Shown: positions 25,947 to 35,182, numbered from the stretch's first letter. The stretch is DNA of 64,000 nt from Ahrensia marina (GCF_001293565.1 NZ_JXMU01000020.1:1-64000); one strand, 5' to 3'. Numbers and translations are program-made. The notes: generated by a model from the letters alone, not told the origin.

Positions 25947-27230
25947 TCAATCAAGCCCATAAAGACGCGCGCGCAGCGCTGCCTTATCTTTCAGATAGGT
26001 GGCTTTAAGCGTTTCGACAACATGATTACGATATTGAGCGTCATATTCTTCATAATCATCATAAAACGCCTGCTTATTGAAGATATAACGCGAGACAAAA
26101 TCAACGCGGTTGAATTCGCAAATGAGGCGGTTGGTCAACCATGCGTCGGGATGGTCCGGCTTGGCGCGTACCAACATGAAGCGGTATTCTTCCGGTATCT
26201 CGTTAATATCGACGCGGCCGTTTTTCGCGATTTCGCGTTTGATCTGGTTGAGAAACGGATAGCGCCCGTCCTTGTTCACAAGGCTTGCATTCCGGTGCAG
26301 CCATGTTTGCAGCCAGACCGCATCTGCCTTGTTTAGATCCACATCGGGTTCCGCCTTATGAATGATCTCACGGATAATCATCTCGGCGCGATGTTCAAGA
26401 AATCCGGTTTCCTCCATCCATGATGCGCGCGGCAGTTCAATACGCTTTGAAGAAACCAGAAAACGAAAGACCTTATCATAGTCACCGATTGGCAGATAGC
26501 TGACCTGCCAAGGCCGCGACCGCCTGAAGCCCGGCGCATCCGGATCGCTGATAACTGTGGTCATGCGCTCGTCAACGAATACATAGGCACCTTCGAAATG
26601 GCTGGTCCAATAGGCGTTGTGGCGAAACACTACATGTTCCGGCACCATCTGGTTTTCGCGTATGTCGCCGACTTTTTTTGAAAGTTCGACCATGCGGTTC
26701 AGCATATCATCGTCGCGCCATGCGTCCGGCGTATGTTTCAGCCGGTCAGCCAGACCGCGCAATTCATTGGCTTTGCCAATTACATCATCTGCCGACAGAA
26801 CCCGAAATTCCACCTGCTGGATCGACAAAAGATCTTCTATGTCGTTTACGACAGAGACATTGTCTTCGATCTCGCCATAGATCACGTCTTTAATCGTCAG
26901 TGCATTGATGACCCGCATATTGTCGCTGTAAAATTCATACATCAGCGCATCGGTGTTGGAAAAACGTGTATGCACTACCGGCAGGGATACCTGCGACGGG
27001 GTCAGAATAATAAAGCGCCGGTTGATGCCGTTGGGGTCAAGATAATCATAATCGCCCAGCTCTTCGGCCACCTGCGGCGAAAAGCCGGTCTTATCAATAT
27101 TAAATGCTGTCAGTTCAGTCGGCTTGATACCAAACGCTTTAAGCGCCTTGTTATAACGCTCGATCAAATGTGGCTGGTCGATGGTGAGCAACCGGCCATA
27201 GATGAGTTCATTTTCGTAAAGACGTTTCAT
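25947..27230 (-). CDS. DUF6638-like hypothetical protein
   Basis: A 427-residue soluble protein without signal peptide or membrane helix. I recognise it only as the conserved alphaproteobacterial family found beside DUF2333 and AAA+ genes (DUF6638-like). Visible features are a mixed alpha/beta N-terminal half (RLYENELIYGRLLTIDQPHLIERYNKAL) and a charged C-terminus ending in repeated KAT/KAALRARLYGLD helices. The frame starts with a GTG at 27242, but the ATG at 27230 (MKRLYENEL) gives the family-like start. It lies 19 bases upstream of the DUF2333 gene and 30 bases after the small membrane gene. Function unknown. Confidence 0.8.
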   Translation of the reverse strand: MKRLYENELIYGRLLTIDQPHLIERYNKALKAFGIKPTELTAFNIDKTGFSPQVAEELGDYDYLDPNGINRRFIILTPSQVSLPVVHTRFSNTDALMYEFYSDNMRVINALTIKDVIYGEIEDNVSVVNDIEDLLSIQQVEFRVLSADDVIGKANELRGLADRLKHTPDAWRDDDMLNRMVELSKKVGDIRENQMVPEHVVFRHNAYWTSHFEGAYVFVDERMTTVISDPDAPGFRRSRPWQVSYLPIGDYDKVFRFLVSSKRIELPRASWMEETGFLEHRAEMIIREIIHKAEPDVDLNKADAVWLQTWLHRNASLVNKDGRYPFLNQIKREIAKNGRVDINEIPEEYRFMLVRAKPDHPDAWLTNRLICEFNRVDFVSRYIFNKQAFYDDYEEYDAQYRNHVVETLKATYLKDKAALRARLYGLD

Positions 27231-27260
27231 ACTAATGCGCACCCAACAAACAGACTCTCA

Positions 27261-27488
27261 TCAAAGCCCCATTCCCGTTCCAAATTCTACTAAGCCGGCA
27301 TAGCCAAGTGCAAATGGTATCAGGCCAACCACAAACCATGCCAGTGGTTGAGCGACACCTTGTTTGAGTGGACCAGTCTTTGGTGCACCGGGGTTAACAA
27401 GCCGGACCACCAACCAGACTATACACGCTGCGCAATGCAGCACACCGTATCCGAGCATCAAGAGTACGACTGCGACGTCCGATATCAT
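27261..27488 (-). CDS. Small two-helix membrane protein of the AAA+ operon
   Basis: A 75-residue protein made almost entirely of two membrane helices (about 5-27, VAVVLLMLGYGVLHCAACIV, and about 49-68, AWFVVGLIPFALGYAGLV) joined by a basic, Pro/Gly-rich loop. Its ATG overlaps the stop of the AAA+ ATPase gene as TGATG, which indicates translational coupling and argues that it is a real gene. Upstream TTG and GTG codons inside the ATPase gene are not favoured. It may be a membrane adaptor for the ATPase. That role is inferred from position only. Confidence 0.7.
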   Translation of the reverse strand: MISDVAVVLLMLGYGVLHCAACIVWLVVRLVNPGAPKTGPLKQGVAQPLAWFVVGLIPFALGYAGLVEFGTGMGL

Positions 27489-29392
27489 CACCAAGCCCCT
27501 CTGCTCTTCATCCCTTCAATTTCGCCGATTGCTTTTTCGCGCTGGCGTTCGCGGCGGATGATTTCCTCCACGGCGGCATTATCGCTCTTATCCGTGTACC
27601 GGAATTCAGAATCCGCATAGCGGTTGATCTCCTGCATCACCATATCCATGGTGAACGGCTGACGCAGCTCGGCAATCATATCGCGCTTGGCATCATAATC
27701 CTTGTGCATAAAAGTTTCCGGCGCCTCGAACCATTCGTCCGGCAGATCAATATCCATCGCCCGCATTTTAATTGCGTCGGTGACATTCTTGATGGCGCGG
27801 CCCGTAAAGCGCGGCTCCACCTCTTTAATCATATGAAGATAGGTGCCGACATCGGCCATGGTTTTCGGTTTGCCATGGGTATCAATGAACCGGTCATAAA
27901 TATTGAGCAGCCCCTGCTCTGACGGCTTGGCGCTGCCTGCATAGGCCGTGCTGACCGCCTCTTTGATGGCCTGCGCCTTAAACAGTTCATGATCACCCAG
28001 CGGGATATTATGGTTTTTGCCCGCAAGCAGTGCGAAGATATCAATATAGTCGTCCTGCGTTTGCGGCCCGTCAACGAGCCAGCGCGCGCCGGCTCTCTGG
28101 CGCAGCGCATCATCCACATTTTCCGGATAGTTGGAGAACATGCCGAACGAGCAATTGCCGCGCACAACGGTCGATGCGCCTGCAAAGCTTTCCATCAAAA
28201 CCGCTGTCACTTCCTGCTGTCCGGCAGAGGCACGATCATCCGAGCGCTTCGCCGCCACCTGGTCGATATCGTCAATGGTTCCAAAACCGATCGCCTTTGG
28301 CGAAATTACATTGTTGATGAACTCTTTGCAGTTCTGGCCGGATTTACCCTGATATGACGAAATCTGGTCCACACCGAAATTCTCATAATGGAACGGATAG
28401 CCGGCCACCTGACAATAGTCATTGACCAGTCCTGCCACCATCTGAATCAGGATTGTTTTACCGGTTCCTGGCGCACCGTCACCGATAAACGTAAACAGAA
28501 ATCCGCCCAGCTCGACAAACGGGTTAAGCTGCCGGTCAAAATCATAGGCGACGAGCATTTTCGCCAGCTTCATCGCCTGATATTTCGCAATATGGTTGCC
28601 GATGATTTCGTTCGGCTTTTTGAACTGCATCGTCAGCGGCTTTCGCTTTGCCCCCGGCGCAACGTCAAAACCGTTGATCGTAAAATCATCCTGTTCGACA
28701 TGAATATGATTATCTTCAAAAGCGCCCAGTCCCGCAAAACGGCCCTTGCGCTGAATAAGGCCCTCAAGCGTGACACGCGCATAGGCTTTGGCCCGCTGTA
28801 GCAGGCTGGTATCATCGGGTGCCCCTTCAATCGCAGCAGATAATCCCGCAATCACCGATTTGACGGAATCCTGCGGTGTGTCGAACACAAAATCAGGTTC
28901 GTTTAAATCTTCGCCCGGTTCCGTATCGGTCTCCAGCATTTGCCCCAGATAGGCAGCCAGTGTGAAGGCCGCGATATAGGCTGAAGCGGCCATAAGTTGC
29001 TTGAAATTCTCAGCCGTTTCGCCGTCCAGCGGCGCAGTGGCATTGCGGGAAGTCAGCGCCTCAAGTTCGGTCTGGCGCGCAAACACATCCGAGACAGCCA
29101 GCGCCAAAGCGATCCCGCGCCGCGCACGAAACGCCAGCGCATGCTGCTTGGGCGATAACATGACATCATCAGAGCGCACACTCTGGATGGTTTTCATCAA
29201 TTCGACTTCACGCGTTTTGCGAAGGCCCGCCGTCGACACTGTTGAAACCATACGTCGGCGCGTACCGGCAAGCTCGGTTCCGGATTTACCGGATGATTGT
29301 TCAAGCACAATAAAGCGCGTCACAAAGGATTGGGCGACAGAGCGGTGTTTTATAATATCCTGCTCGTCAATGCGCGTCAGACCAACGTCCAT
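27488..29392 (-). CDS. AAA+ family ATPase
   Basis: A 634-residue ATPase. An N-terminal alpha-helical region of about 300 residues precedes one AAA+ module with Walker A GAPGTGKT (306-313), Walker B GFGTIDDID (about 369-377), a sensor-like FSNYPENVDDALRQRAGARW (419-438) with candidate arginine fingers, and a C-terminal helical lid. It is unlike MoxR, ClpX or FtsH in its flanks, and no protease or nuclease domain is fused. A GGGAG site precedes the ATG. It sits in the centre of the operon, 12 bases after the unknown 390-residue protein and overlapping the small membrane gene. It probably remodels or assembles the operon's membrane or coiled-coil partners. Confidence 0.88.
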   Translation of the reverse strand: MDVGLTRIDEQDIIKHRSVAQSFVTRFIVLEQSSGKSGTELAGTRRRMVSTVSTAGLRKTREVELMKTIQSVRSDDVMLSPKQHALAFRARRGIALALAVSDVFARQTELEALTSRNATAPLDGETAENFKQLMAASAYIAAFTLAAYLGQMLETDTEPGEDLNEPDFVFDTPQDSVKSVIAGLSAAIEGAPDDTSLLQRAKAYARVTLEGLIQRKGRFAGLGAFEDNHIHVEQDDFTINGFDVAPGAKRKPLTMQFKKPNEIIGNHIAKYQAMKLAKMLVAYDFDRQLNPFVELGGFLFTFIGDGAPGTGKTILIQMVAGLVNDYCQVAGYPFHYENFGVDQISSYQGKSGQNCKEFINNVISPKAIGFGTIDDIDQVAAKRSDDRASAGQQEVTAVLMESFAGASTVVRGNCSFGMFSNYPENVDDALRQRAGARWLVDGPQTQDDYIDIFALLAGKNHNIPLGDHELFKAQAIKEAVSTAYAGSAKPSEQGLLNIYDRFIDTHGKPKTMADVGTYLHMIKEVEPRFTGRAIKNVTDAIKMRAMDIDLPDEWFEAPETFMHKDYDAKRDMIAELRQPFTMDMVMQEINRYADSEFRYTDKSDNAAVEEIIRRERQREKAIGEIEGMKSRGAW

Positions 29393-29404
29393 ATTTCAAC
29401 TCCC

Positions 29405-30577
29405 TCAAACGTCTGAAATCACCTGCCCGCCTGAGATGATATGTGTTTTATATCCGGCGAAAACCTTGTCGATTTCACCAGCAGCATAAAGTGCCTGATA
29501 GGCTTCGTGCGGCACGAGCGCATGATTTTCATAAGCTGAAACGCCCATGCGCGCCGCATCTAAATCATTGGTTTCAATATGATATTCCTGACGCGCAGGC
29601 GTTGACGACCAAAAACCTTTTTTACCTTCATTTTCATGTTTGGAATAAACATCCTGAATGGTCCAGGTAAGCAGCCACGCATTTTGCGGATTGGCCACAC
29701 GGTCCAGTATCCGGTTAATAGTCGCATTGTTTTCGGTAATTCCCGCCGAGAAAAACGGGCCTAAAACGATGCGGCGCAATTGCTTGGGGTGGAGCGTGAA
29801 AAACTCCTGATCCATATTGGTCGCAATGGTTGTCGGTGACAGAGAATAGGCCGAATTGGCCTCGGCAAACTGGTCAAATTTGCGCGCAAGTTCCGGATTT
29901 AATAGACCGCCGACCGGTAAAGGAACGTCCACATCATCGCGCAGCCGCCCGTCTTTGCCAACCAGCGTTTTCATCATGTCGGGTGAAGAATCCTCCACCA
30001 TCACCGAATAAATCATCGGTAAATTCGACACCCCGTCAAACACACCCCAGTGCGTCAGATAATAAGGCCGTCCGGTTTTGGGATTGGCGGAAACCTTGGT
30101 TGTTTCCGGCAGCACGAAGGGTGAAAAAACCTCGCCTTCGCGCACCGTTTCAAGGTAAAGACGCTCAGCCATTGTTTTTTGCAGTTCACGTGGAAAGGCT
30201 TTCTGGCGCAAAATAAAGTCGGCCATTTCCTCGCGTAAGACATCCGGTTCAGGAATTGCAGCCAAACGCTTTTCAGCCGTTTGACGGTCCTTTTCCAGTT
30301 CAAGCACATTTTGGAAAACAGGAAATCCGCTGTCCGAACGCGAGATCCGGAAACTCGGCTCATAATCGATCCGGTTTTGCCAACTGCTAAAGGAATTATT
30401 CAGCCGCGCCAAATATTGCGTCACCGTTTGAGCAACAAGACCATGCTTGTAAAGCGGTGACTTTGAATCACGTAGATAAACATCCAACCCTGCCAGAGCG
30501 GCTTCGATTGAATGAAAATAGCGCGACACCGCACTGGTGTCTGCGCTATCGGCTTTCTTGTTTTTTGTCGTGCTCAT
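29405..30577 (-). CDS. Unknown protein of the AAA+ operon
   Basis: A 390-residue soluble protein with no recognised domain. The N-terminus is Lys/Ser rich and probably disordered (about 1-16). A helical segment follows with a coiled-coil-like stretch (LELEKDRQTAEKRLAAIPEP, about 92-111), then an alpha/beta region with repeated family-like blocks (PYYLTHWGVFDGVSNLPMIY, about 172-191; RRIVLGPFFSAG, about 271-282). No signal peptide or membrane helix. It lies between the coiled-coil gene (26-base gap) and the AAA+ gene (12-base gap) and is surely co-transcribed. Function unknown. Homologues, if found, would be expected only next to the same ATPase. Confidence 0.78.
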   Translation of the reverse strand: MSTTKNKKADSADTSAVSRYFHSIEAALAGLDVYLRDSKSPLYKHGLVAQTVTQYLARLNNSFSSWQNRIDYEPSFRISRSDSGFPVFQNVLELEKDRQTAEKRLAAIPEPDVLREEMADFILRQKAFPRELQKTMAERLYLETVREGEVFSPFVLPETTKVSANPKTGRPYYLTHWGVFDGVSNLPMIYSVMVEDSSPDMMKTLVGKDGRLRDDVDVPLPVGGLLNPELARKFDQFAEANSAYSLSPTTIATNMDQEFFTLHPKQLRRIVLGPFFSAGITENNATINRILDRVANPQNAWLLTWTIQDVYSKHENEGKKGFWSSTPARQEYHIETNDLDAARMGVSAYENHALVPHEAYQALYAAGEIDKVFAGYKTHIISGGQVISDV

Positions 30578-30603
30578 TGACAGGCGTTCCGATCAGTACC
30601 GCC

Positions 30604-31692
30604 TTAGCTTTTTACATATTGTCCGGCATCATGCTTGCGCATAACCTCTTCAAACCGGCGTGCAAATGCGTCATCGGCAAGCTTTTTGCGGCGCTGAATG
30701 TCGGCGGTTGCCACCATATTGCCTTCGTGCATTTCCAAGAGATCGCCAATATGTTTCTGGGCCGCGGCACCGATCCCCGCCATTGTGGTTTCGGCGGCTG
30801 TATCAACCTGCGAACCAAGCGTGTTGATCTTATGCGCCACATCTTGCTGGGCTGCGGTTTTAAGCGAATCTTCCAGAGATTTATAAAGCACGATGCGCTG
30901 CTCTGTATCGATCGTCAGCTTGTTTATGAGCGTGTTCTGCGCTGCAATCTGATTGTTCAGCGAGTCCACAAATGTCTGGAACATTGAGGTGTAGCGCTCC
31001 AATGTCTGGCTTTCAGCAAGCAATTCCTGCTCTTTGGATTGCGCTTCATTATATTCGGTTGCCAGCTTTGAGCGCTCCCCTTCCAGTTGGGTGCGGTCTT
31101 TCTGATTGGTCGTCGCGGCAATCTTGTTTTCAAGATCAAGCAACATCGGGTTTAATTCCTCAATGCGCGCCTGTGTTGCTTCAAGATTGGTCATTGTGGT
31201 TTTGCGGCGCTCAATGACAGTGCGCAGTGACGCCTCAGAATTGGCATAACGCTCGTCCAGAATATTCTTCTGGTCTTTTAAAATACCGACAATCGTGTCT
31301 GATTTATTCAGCAGTTCCTGAAGGTTACCGGCAAGCGACATATTTCGCACGCGCTCGGAACGCATACGCTGCATACGCTGTTTGGAGAAAAGCCCGACAA
31401 ACTTCTCCCAGCCCGTATAAGATTTCATCGATTCAAATTCAGAGCCAAACACATTGGTTGCATCTTCAAGCCCGATGATAAGGTCGGCCATATTGCCTTC
31501 CATGACTTTTTGCTGCTTGAGCACGTCCTGAATGCGGGCATTTTCAATATCAAACTCGGCATCGCCAATTTTGGCGTCTGTTTCGGCAATTTTGTCGAGA
31601 ACATCGCCTGATTGCTTGATTTTGCCCTGCATATCCTGAACGACATCTTTTGTGCGCTGAATTTCCGCATCAAAATTATACGTGACTGCCAT
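30604..31692 (-). CDS. Long coiled-coil protein of the AAA+ operon
   Basis: A 362-residue, almost wholly alpha-helical protein with heptad-rich coiled coils at about 1-75 and 135-270 (runs of E, K, Q, L such as RIEELNPMLLDLENKIAATT). No membrane segment or signal peptide is visible. Its organisation is loosely like TelA/KlaA-type helical proteins, but no diagnostic motif was found, so I do not assign it there. It has a GAGGGA ribosome site and is the first gene of the six-gene operon, 97 bases after tdk on the same strand. It could form a scaffold or filament remodelled by the AAA+ ATPase, which is inference. Confidence 0.8.
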   Translation of the reverse strand: MAVTYNFDAEIQRTKDVVQDMQGKIKQSGDVLDKIAETDAKIGDAEFDIENARIQDVLKQQKVMEGNMADLIIGLEDATNVFGSEFESMKSYTGWEKFVGLFSKQRMQRMRSERVRNMSLAGNLQELLNKSDTIVGILKDQKNILDERYANSEASLRTVIERRKTTMTNLEATQARIEELNPMLLDLENKIAATTNQKDRTQLEGERSKLATEYNEAQSKEQELLAESQTLERYTSMFQTFVDSLNNQIAAQNTLINKLTIDTEQRIVLYKSLEDSLKTAAQQDVAHKINTLGSQVDTAAETTMAGIGAAAQKHIGDLLEMHEGNMVATADIQRRKKLADDAFARRFEEVMRKHDAGQYVKS

Positions 31693-31789
31693 GAAACTTC
31701 CCTCACCAATGCATCATTGCTGACCCTACATAATGGTTCAGCGTTTCAATTAGAAGACGTTGTAACAAATACGTCAATAAAGCTATTGC

Positions 31790-32404
31790 TTATGTTTTTG
31801 CAAAGCCGATCATATCTTCCGCGCGCACTCGGCCCATTTCTTCTTCCCAGTGAGCGCGGCACAGCGAAACATAAGTGTCATTGCCGCCGATTTTCACCTG
31901 ATCACCGTCGCGCGTGACCTTTCCCTCGCCATCAAGACGCACCACCATTGTCGCCTTGCGCCCGCACCGGCAGATGGTGCGCACTTCGCGCAGTTCATCG
32001 GCAATCGCCAAAAGGGTTTGCGAACCGGGAAACAAATTGCCCTGAAAATCCACCCGCAAACCGTAGGCCATAACCGGCACATTAAGACGGTCGACAACAC
32101 GGCCCAACTGCCAAACCTGATCATGGGAAAGAAACTGCGCCTCATCAACAAAAATACAATGAATACGGCCACCCGATAGACGCGCTTCGATTCGCGCATA
32201 AAGATCGTCCCCCGCCTCAAACGTCTCGGCCATCTCTTCAAGGCCCACACGCGAGGCGATAACCCGCTCTCCGGCGCGGTTATCCAAAGCCGCAGTAAAC
32301 AGCATGGTCTTCATACCGCGTTCACGATAATTATAAGATGCCTGCAAAAGCATTGTACTTTTACCTGCATTCATCGTTGCATAATTGAAATAGAGCTTGG
32401 CCAT
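31790..32404 (-). CDS. tdk: Thymidine kinase
   Basis: A type II (TK1-like) thymidine kinase of 204 residues that phosphorylates thymidine to dTMP in the salvage pathway. Walker A is MNAGKSTMLLQ (about 10-20), the DEAQFL motif lies near 88-93, and the zinc site is represented by CRCGRKA (about 147-153) with a later Cys/His pair (SLCRAH). All family features are present and the length is standard. It is divergent from the HugZ-like gene across about 100 bases and lies upstream of the coiled-coil/AAA+ operon on the same strand. Confidence 0.94.
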   Translation of the reverse strand: MAKLYFNYATMNAGKSTMLLQASYNYRERGMKTMLFTAALDNRAGERVIASRVGLEEMAETFEAGDDLYARIEARLSGGRIHCIFVDEAQFLSHDQVWQLGRVVDRLNVPVMAYGLRVDFQGNLFPGSQTLLAIADELREVRTICRCGRKATMVVRLDGEGKVTRDGDQVKIGGNDTYVSLCRAHWEEEMGRVRAEDMIGFAKT

Positions 32405-32505
32405 TGCCGGTCCATAATGTCATCCTGGTCGCGTGAGAATATGCAACTGGGTTGGCACTGTCACCTGCAAGCCATGTTCATCAACAGGTCAAAGCGGAGC
32501 AATTT

Positions 32506-33021
32506 ATGCCGGAAACATCAGAAACCAAAATTATCCGAGATACGGATATGGACGCGCTCAACCTTGTTGCCAAAATTATCATGGCGGCAAAACACGGCGC
32601 GCTTGCCGCTTTTGAAAAGAACGGCCGTTTTCCTCATATCAGCCGTATACAGATTTCAACCAGCGATGACGGCCAGTTGATCACCCTTGTTTCCGATTTG
32701 GCACCGCACACCGCCTGCATGCGTGAAGATCCGCACTGCGCACTGCTTATTGGTGAGACCGGCAAAGGCGACCCGCTTGCCCATCCGCGGATGTCACTTG
32801 ATGTGATTGCCGCGCAGGTGAACCGCGATTCTGCGGAATTTAATGCGATACGCGCCAGCCATTTGGCCCGCCATCCAAAGGCCAAGCTATATGTCGATTT
32901 CCCTGATTTTTCATTCTTTAAACTCGCGCCGCAAAAGGCAAGCCTCAATGGCGGCTTTGGCAAAGCCTACAATCTAACCGAAGAAGAATTGATTGCCGCC
33001 ATCACAAGCGATCAGGATTAA
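32506..33021 (+). CDS. HugZ-like pyridoxamine 5'-phosphate oxidase-fold protein
   Basis: A 171-residue split-barrel flavoprotein-like domain related to the HugZ/HutZ group, some members of which degrade heme. The segments GALAAFEKNGRFPHISRI (about 27-44) and CALLIGETGKGDPLAHPRMSLDV (about 81-103) are typical. The C-terminal DUF2470 domain of full-length HugZ is absent. The reading frame is open from 32452, but GGAG eight bases before the ATG at 32506 supports that start. The next gene begins three bases after its stop, so the two form an operon. Heme breakdown is a possibility only; the short form may be a general FMN-binding oxidase. Confidence 0.82.
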   Translation: MPETSETKIIRDTDMDALNLVAKIIMAAKHGALAAFEKNGRFPHISRIQISTSDDGQLITLVSDLAPHTACMREDPHCALLIGETGKGDPLAHPRMSLDVIAAQVNRDSAEFNAIRASHLARHPKAKLYVDFPDFSFFKLAPQKASLNGGFGKAYNLTEEELIAAITSDQD

Positions 33022-33024
33022 ATA

Positions 33025-33858
33025 ATGACATCTCTTGCACAGCGACACACAGATTTTCAAAACCTTCACCAGAGCGGTTGTTTTGTCATTCCAAACCCTT
33101 GGGATATCGGATCGGCAAAACTAATGGCCGTCAATGGCGCAAAAGCACTTGCAACAACCAGTGCTGGCCTTGCCTTCACTTTGGGTGTGCCGGATATGGG
33201 GCGCATCACGCGCGATCAGGCCCTATCGCATGCGCAAGAACTGGTTCGCAACACGAACCTGCCGGTTTCCGGTGACTTTGAAAACGGTTTTGGCCACACA
33301 CCGGAAGATGTTGCAGAAACGGTCAGGCTGGCCGGTGAAGCCGGATTATCCGGCTGCTCAATTGAGGACACATATCTCGATAACGAAATTCAGACCTATT
33401 CTATTGAGGAAGCCACAGACCGCATAGCGGCAGGCGTAACCGCCGCACGGGCACTTGGCCGTCCATTTGTGTTTTGTGCACGCGCCGACGGCATCATGAA
33501 CGGCACTTATGACACCGATGAAGCAATCAAGCGCTTACAGGCATTTGAGAAAGCCGGAGCGGATTTGCTATATGCACCCCTGCCGCCTTCGATGGAGGAT
33601 CTGGCTAAAATTGTGTCAAGCTTGAAAACACCCGTCAACGCGCTCGCGGCCGGCCCGTTCAGGAAATACAAAGTACAGGATTTCGCCAAAATAGGTGTAC
33701 GGCGTATTTCCGTTGGCTCGGCGCTGGCGCGGGTAACACATCATCATATCGTTAACGCAACAAGCCTGATGTGCAATGAAGGCGATTTTTCCGGCCTCAA
33801 TGATGCCGCCAGTGGCGACATGATTGACGCGATGCTGGAGCGCGCAAGTCCCTCCTAA
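33025..33858 (+). CDS. Isocitrate lyase / PEP mutase family enzyme
   Basis: A 277-residue alpha/beta barrel of the isocitrate lyase/phosphoenolpyruvate mutase superfamily. The metal-binding region GDFENGFG (about 88-95) and IEDTY (about 113-117) are present, and the barrel ends normally. The catalytic loop Cys of isocitrate and methylisocitrate lyases (KKCGH) is not visible, which argues for a PEP-mutase-like or oxaloacetate-decarboxylase-like member. It follows the HugZ-like gene by three bases and is probably in its operon. The exact reaction is not predictable. Confidence 0.85.
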   Translation: MTSLAQRHTDFQNLHQSGCFVIPNPWDIGSAKLMAVNGAKALATTSAGLAFTLGVPDMGRITRDQALSHAQELVRNTNLPVSGDFENGFGHTPEDVAETVRLAGEAGLSGCSIEDTYLDNEIQTYSIEEATDRIAAGVTAARALGRPFVFCARADGIMNGTYDTDEAIKRLQAFEKAGADLLYAPLPPSMEDLAKIVSSLKTPVNALAAGPFRKYKVQDFAKIGVRRISVGSALARVTHHHIVNATSLMCNEGDFSGLNDAASGDMIDAMLERASPS

Positions 33859-33869
33859 GCCAGCAAAAA

Positions 33870-35087
33870 TTATTCTGCGGCTTTGGCACCTTTTTTCAGC
33901 GCCTTGATCCTGTCGGCAAGGCTGATGACGTCGTCATTCCCGCTGGGCGTTTCGGTATCCAGCAATTGATTGATGCGCGAATCCTTGCCTTCGACAATCG
34001 CTGTCATGTGAACGACTTCAGCGGCAAGCTGGCTAAGCTGCTCGCGCAGCATGTCATCACCCTTGGAGGCCGGTTGCGGCTTCGTGTTCAGCCCCTGGCC
34101 CTGTGGCGCAGAGCTTTTTAGACCGTTGGATTTCAGCTCAAGCTCCATCTGCGCTGCCTTGACCTGAAGCGCTTCAAAAGCCGCTTCCGGGTCTTTATCG
34201 CCCGCAAGCTTGGACAAACGGTTGAACCGCAACGTGTAGTCTGCCAGTTCCCGCTCAAGTTCGGCACGTTCGGCCTCGCTGTCTGCAAGGCGCGCTTCAA
34301 ACTCGTTGACATCCGCCGCCTCGTCTTTTTTCTTCTCGCGCAGACGGTCCATCTCGCGCTCTCTTCTGGCAAGCTTGGCTTCAAGATCGGAATTCTTGGC
34401 AACAAGGCGCTCATATTTGCGCTCAAGCTCTTTGGCGCGTGATCGTTCGTTTTTCAAAAGCTCTGCCTTGGCACGGTCTTCGGTCCGCGTTTCGCGCACA
34501 AGTGCCTTGTCTTCCTGGCGCTTGTCACGCAGATCGGCAATGGTCGCTGTCAGTTTGGCTTCGTGCAGTTCCATCTGCTTGTTGCTTTCATCAAGCATGG
34601 CAATGCGTTTTTCTGCTTCATTGTTCATCCGCAAAAGGCTTTCTACCTCACCCGAGCGCGCAGACAATTCAGCCTGTGTTGTCGTCAGACCGAATTGGGT
34701 ATCATTGAGTTCATTTTCCCGCTCAGCCAGATTTGACCGCAGGCTAGCAATTTCGTCGCTCAACTCTGCCAATTTTGCATCTTTTTGCGAGATTTCCGCC
34801 TTAAACTCTTTTATCTGCCCGCTTTTCTCTTCAACAATACCGGCCTGCTGCGCGTATTTTTCCCGTTGTTTGGAAAGTGCGAGTTCTACTTTTCGCTGCG
34901 AGATTGCGTGCTCGGCACGTAGCTTGTCTTTTTCCGCCTGCAACTCATTGGCTGATAATGGTATTGCGCTTTCAATACGTTTGCGGGTTAGAAACACGGC
35001 ACGACGCCAAATCGCCGGCGCGATAATCAACGCGATGAAGCCGGCAACCAAAAACCCTAAAAGAAAGAACAGACCAGACTCTATCAA
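33870..35087 (-). CDS. Membrane-anchored coiled-coil protein
   Basis: A 405-residue protein with one N-terminal membrane helix (about 4-26, GLFFLLGFLVAGFIALIIAPA), followed by basic residues and about 330 residues of almost continuous coiled coil rich in E, K, R, A and L. A disordered Ser/Pro/Gln-rich linker comes near 320-350 and a short helical C-terminus follows. It would be inserted N-in with the coiled coil in the cytoplasm if the positive-inside rule is followed (WRRAVFLTRKR after the helix). No catalytic motif. It converges on the PEP-mutase-like gene. Function unknown; it may act in cell envelope or division scaffolding. Confidence 0.8.
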   Translation of the reverse strand: MIESGLFFLLGFLVAGFIALIIAPAIWRRAVFLTRKRIESAIPLSANELQAEKDKLRAEHAISQRKVELALSKQREKYAQQAGIVEEKSGQIKEFKAEISQKDAKLAELSDEIASLRSNLAERENELNDTQFGLTTTQAELSARSGEVESLLRMNNEAEKRIAMLDESNKQMELHEAKLTATIADLRDKRQEDKALVRETRTEDRAKAELLKNERSRAKELERKYERLVAKNSDLEAKLARREREMDRLREKKKDEAADVNEFEARLADSEAERAELERELADYTLRFNRLSKLAGDKDPEAAFEALQVKAAQMELELKSNGLKSSAPQGQGLNTKPQPASKGDDMLREQLSQLAAEVVHMTAIVEGKDSRINQLLDTETPSGNDDVISLADRIKALKKGAKAAE

Positions 35088-35154
35088 CGCAAAAACCTCA
35101 TCACAGGCGTCTCATGTGCCATATATGCACATATTATTCCATATTACACCGCAT

Positions 35155-35182
35155 TAAAAAGGGCCGCAAACGCGACCCTTAA
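35155..35182 (-). terminator. Terminator downstream of the DUF1134 gene
   Basis: On the minus strand AAGGGTCGC pairs with GCGGCCCTT (one mismatch) across a four-base loop, followed by five T residues. It lies about 28 bases after the DUF1134 stop codon. Confidence 0.75.

Noticed and set aside
30604-31692. Assignment of the coiled-coil protein to the TelA tellurite-resistance family
   Set aside because: Only the general helical character is similar. No diagnostic motif and no tellurite-resistance neighbours.
34306-35157. A 283-residue Ser/Arg-rich plus-strand frame antisense to the coiled-coil gene
   Set aside because: Its composition is what the complement of Glu/Lys-rich coiled-coil codons gives. 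No family features.
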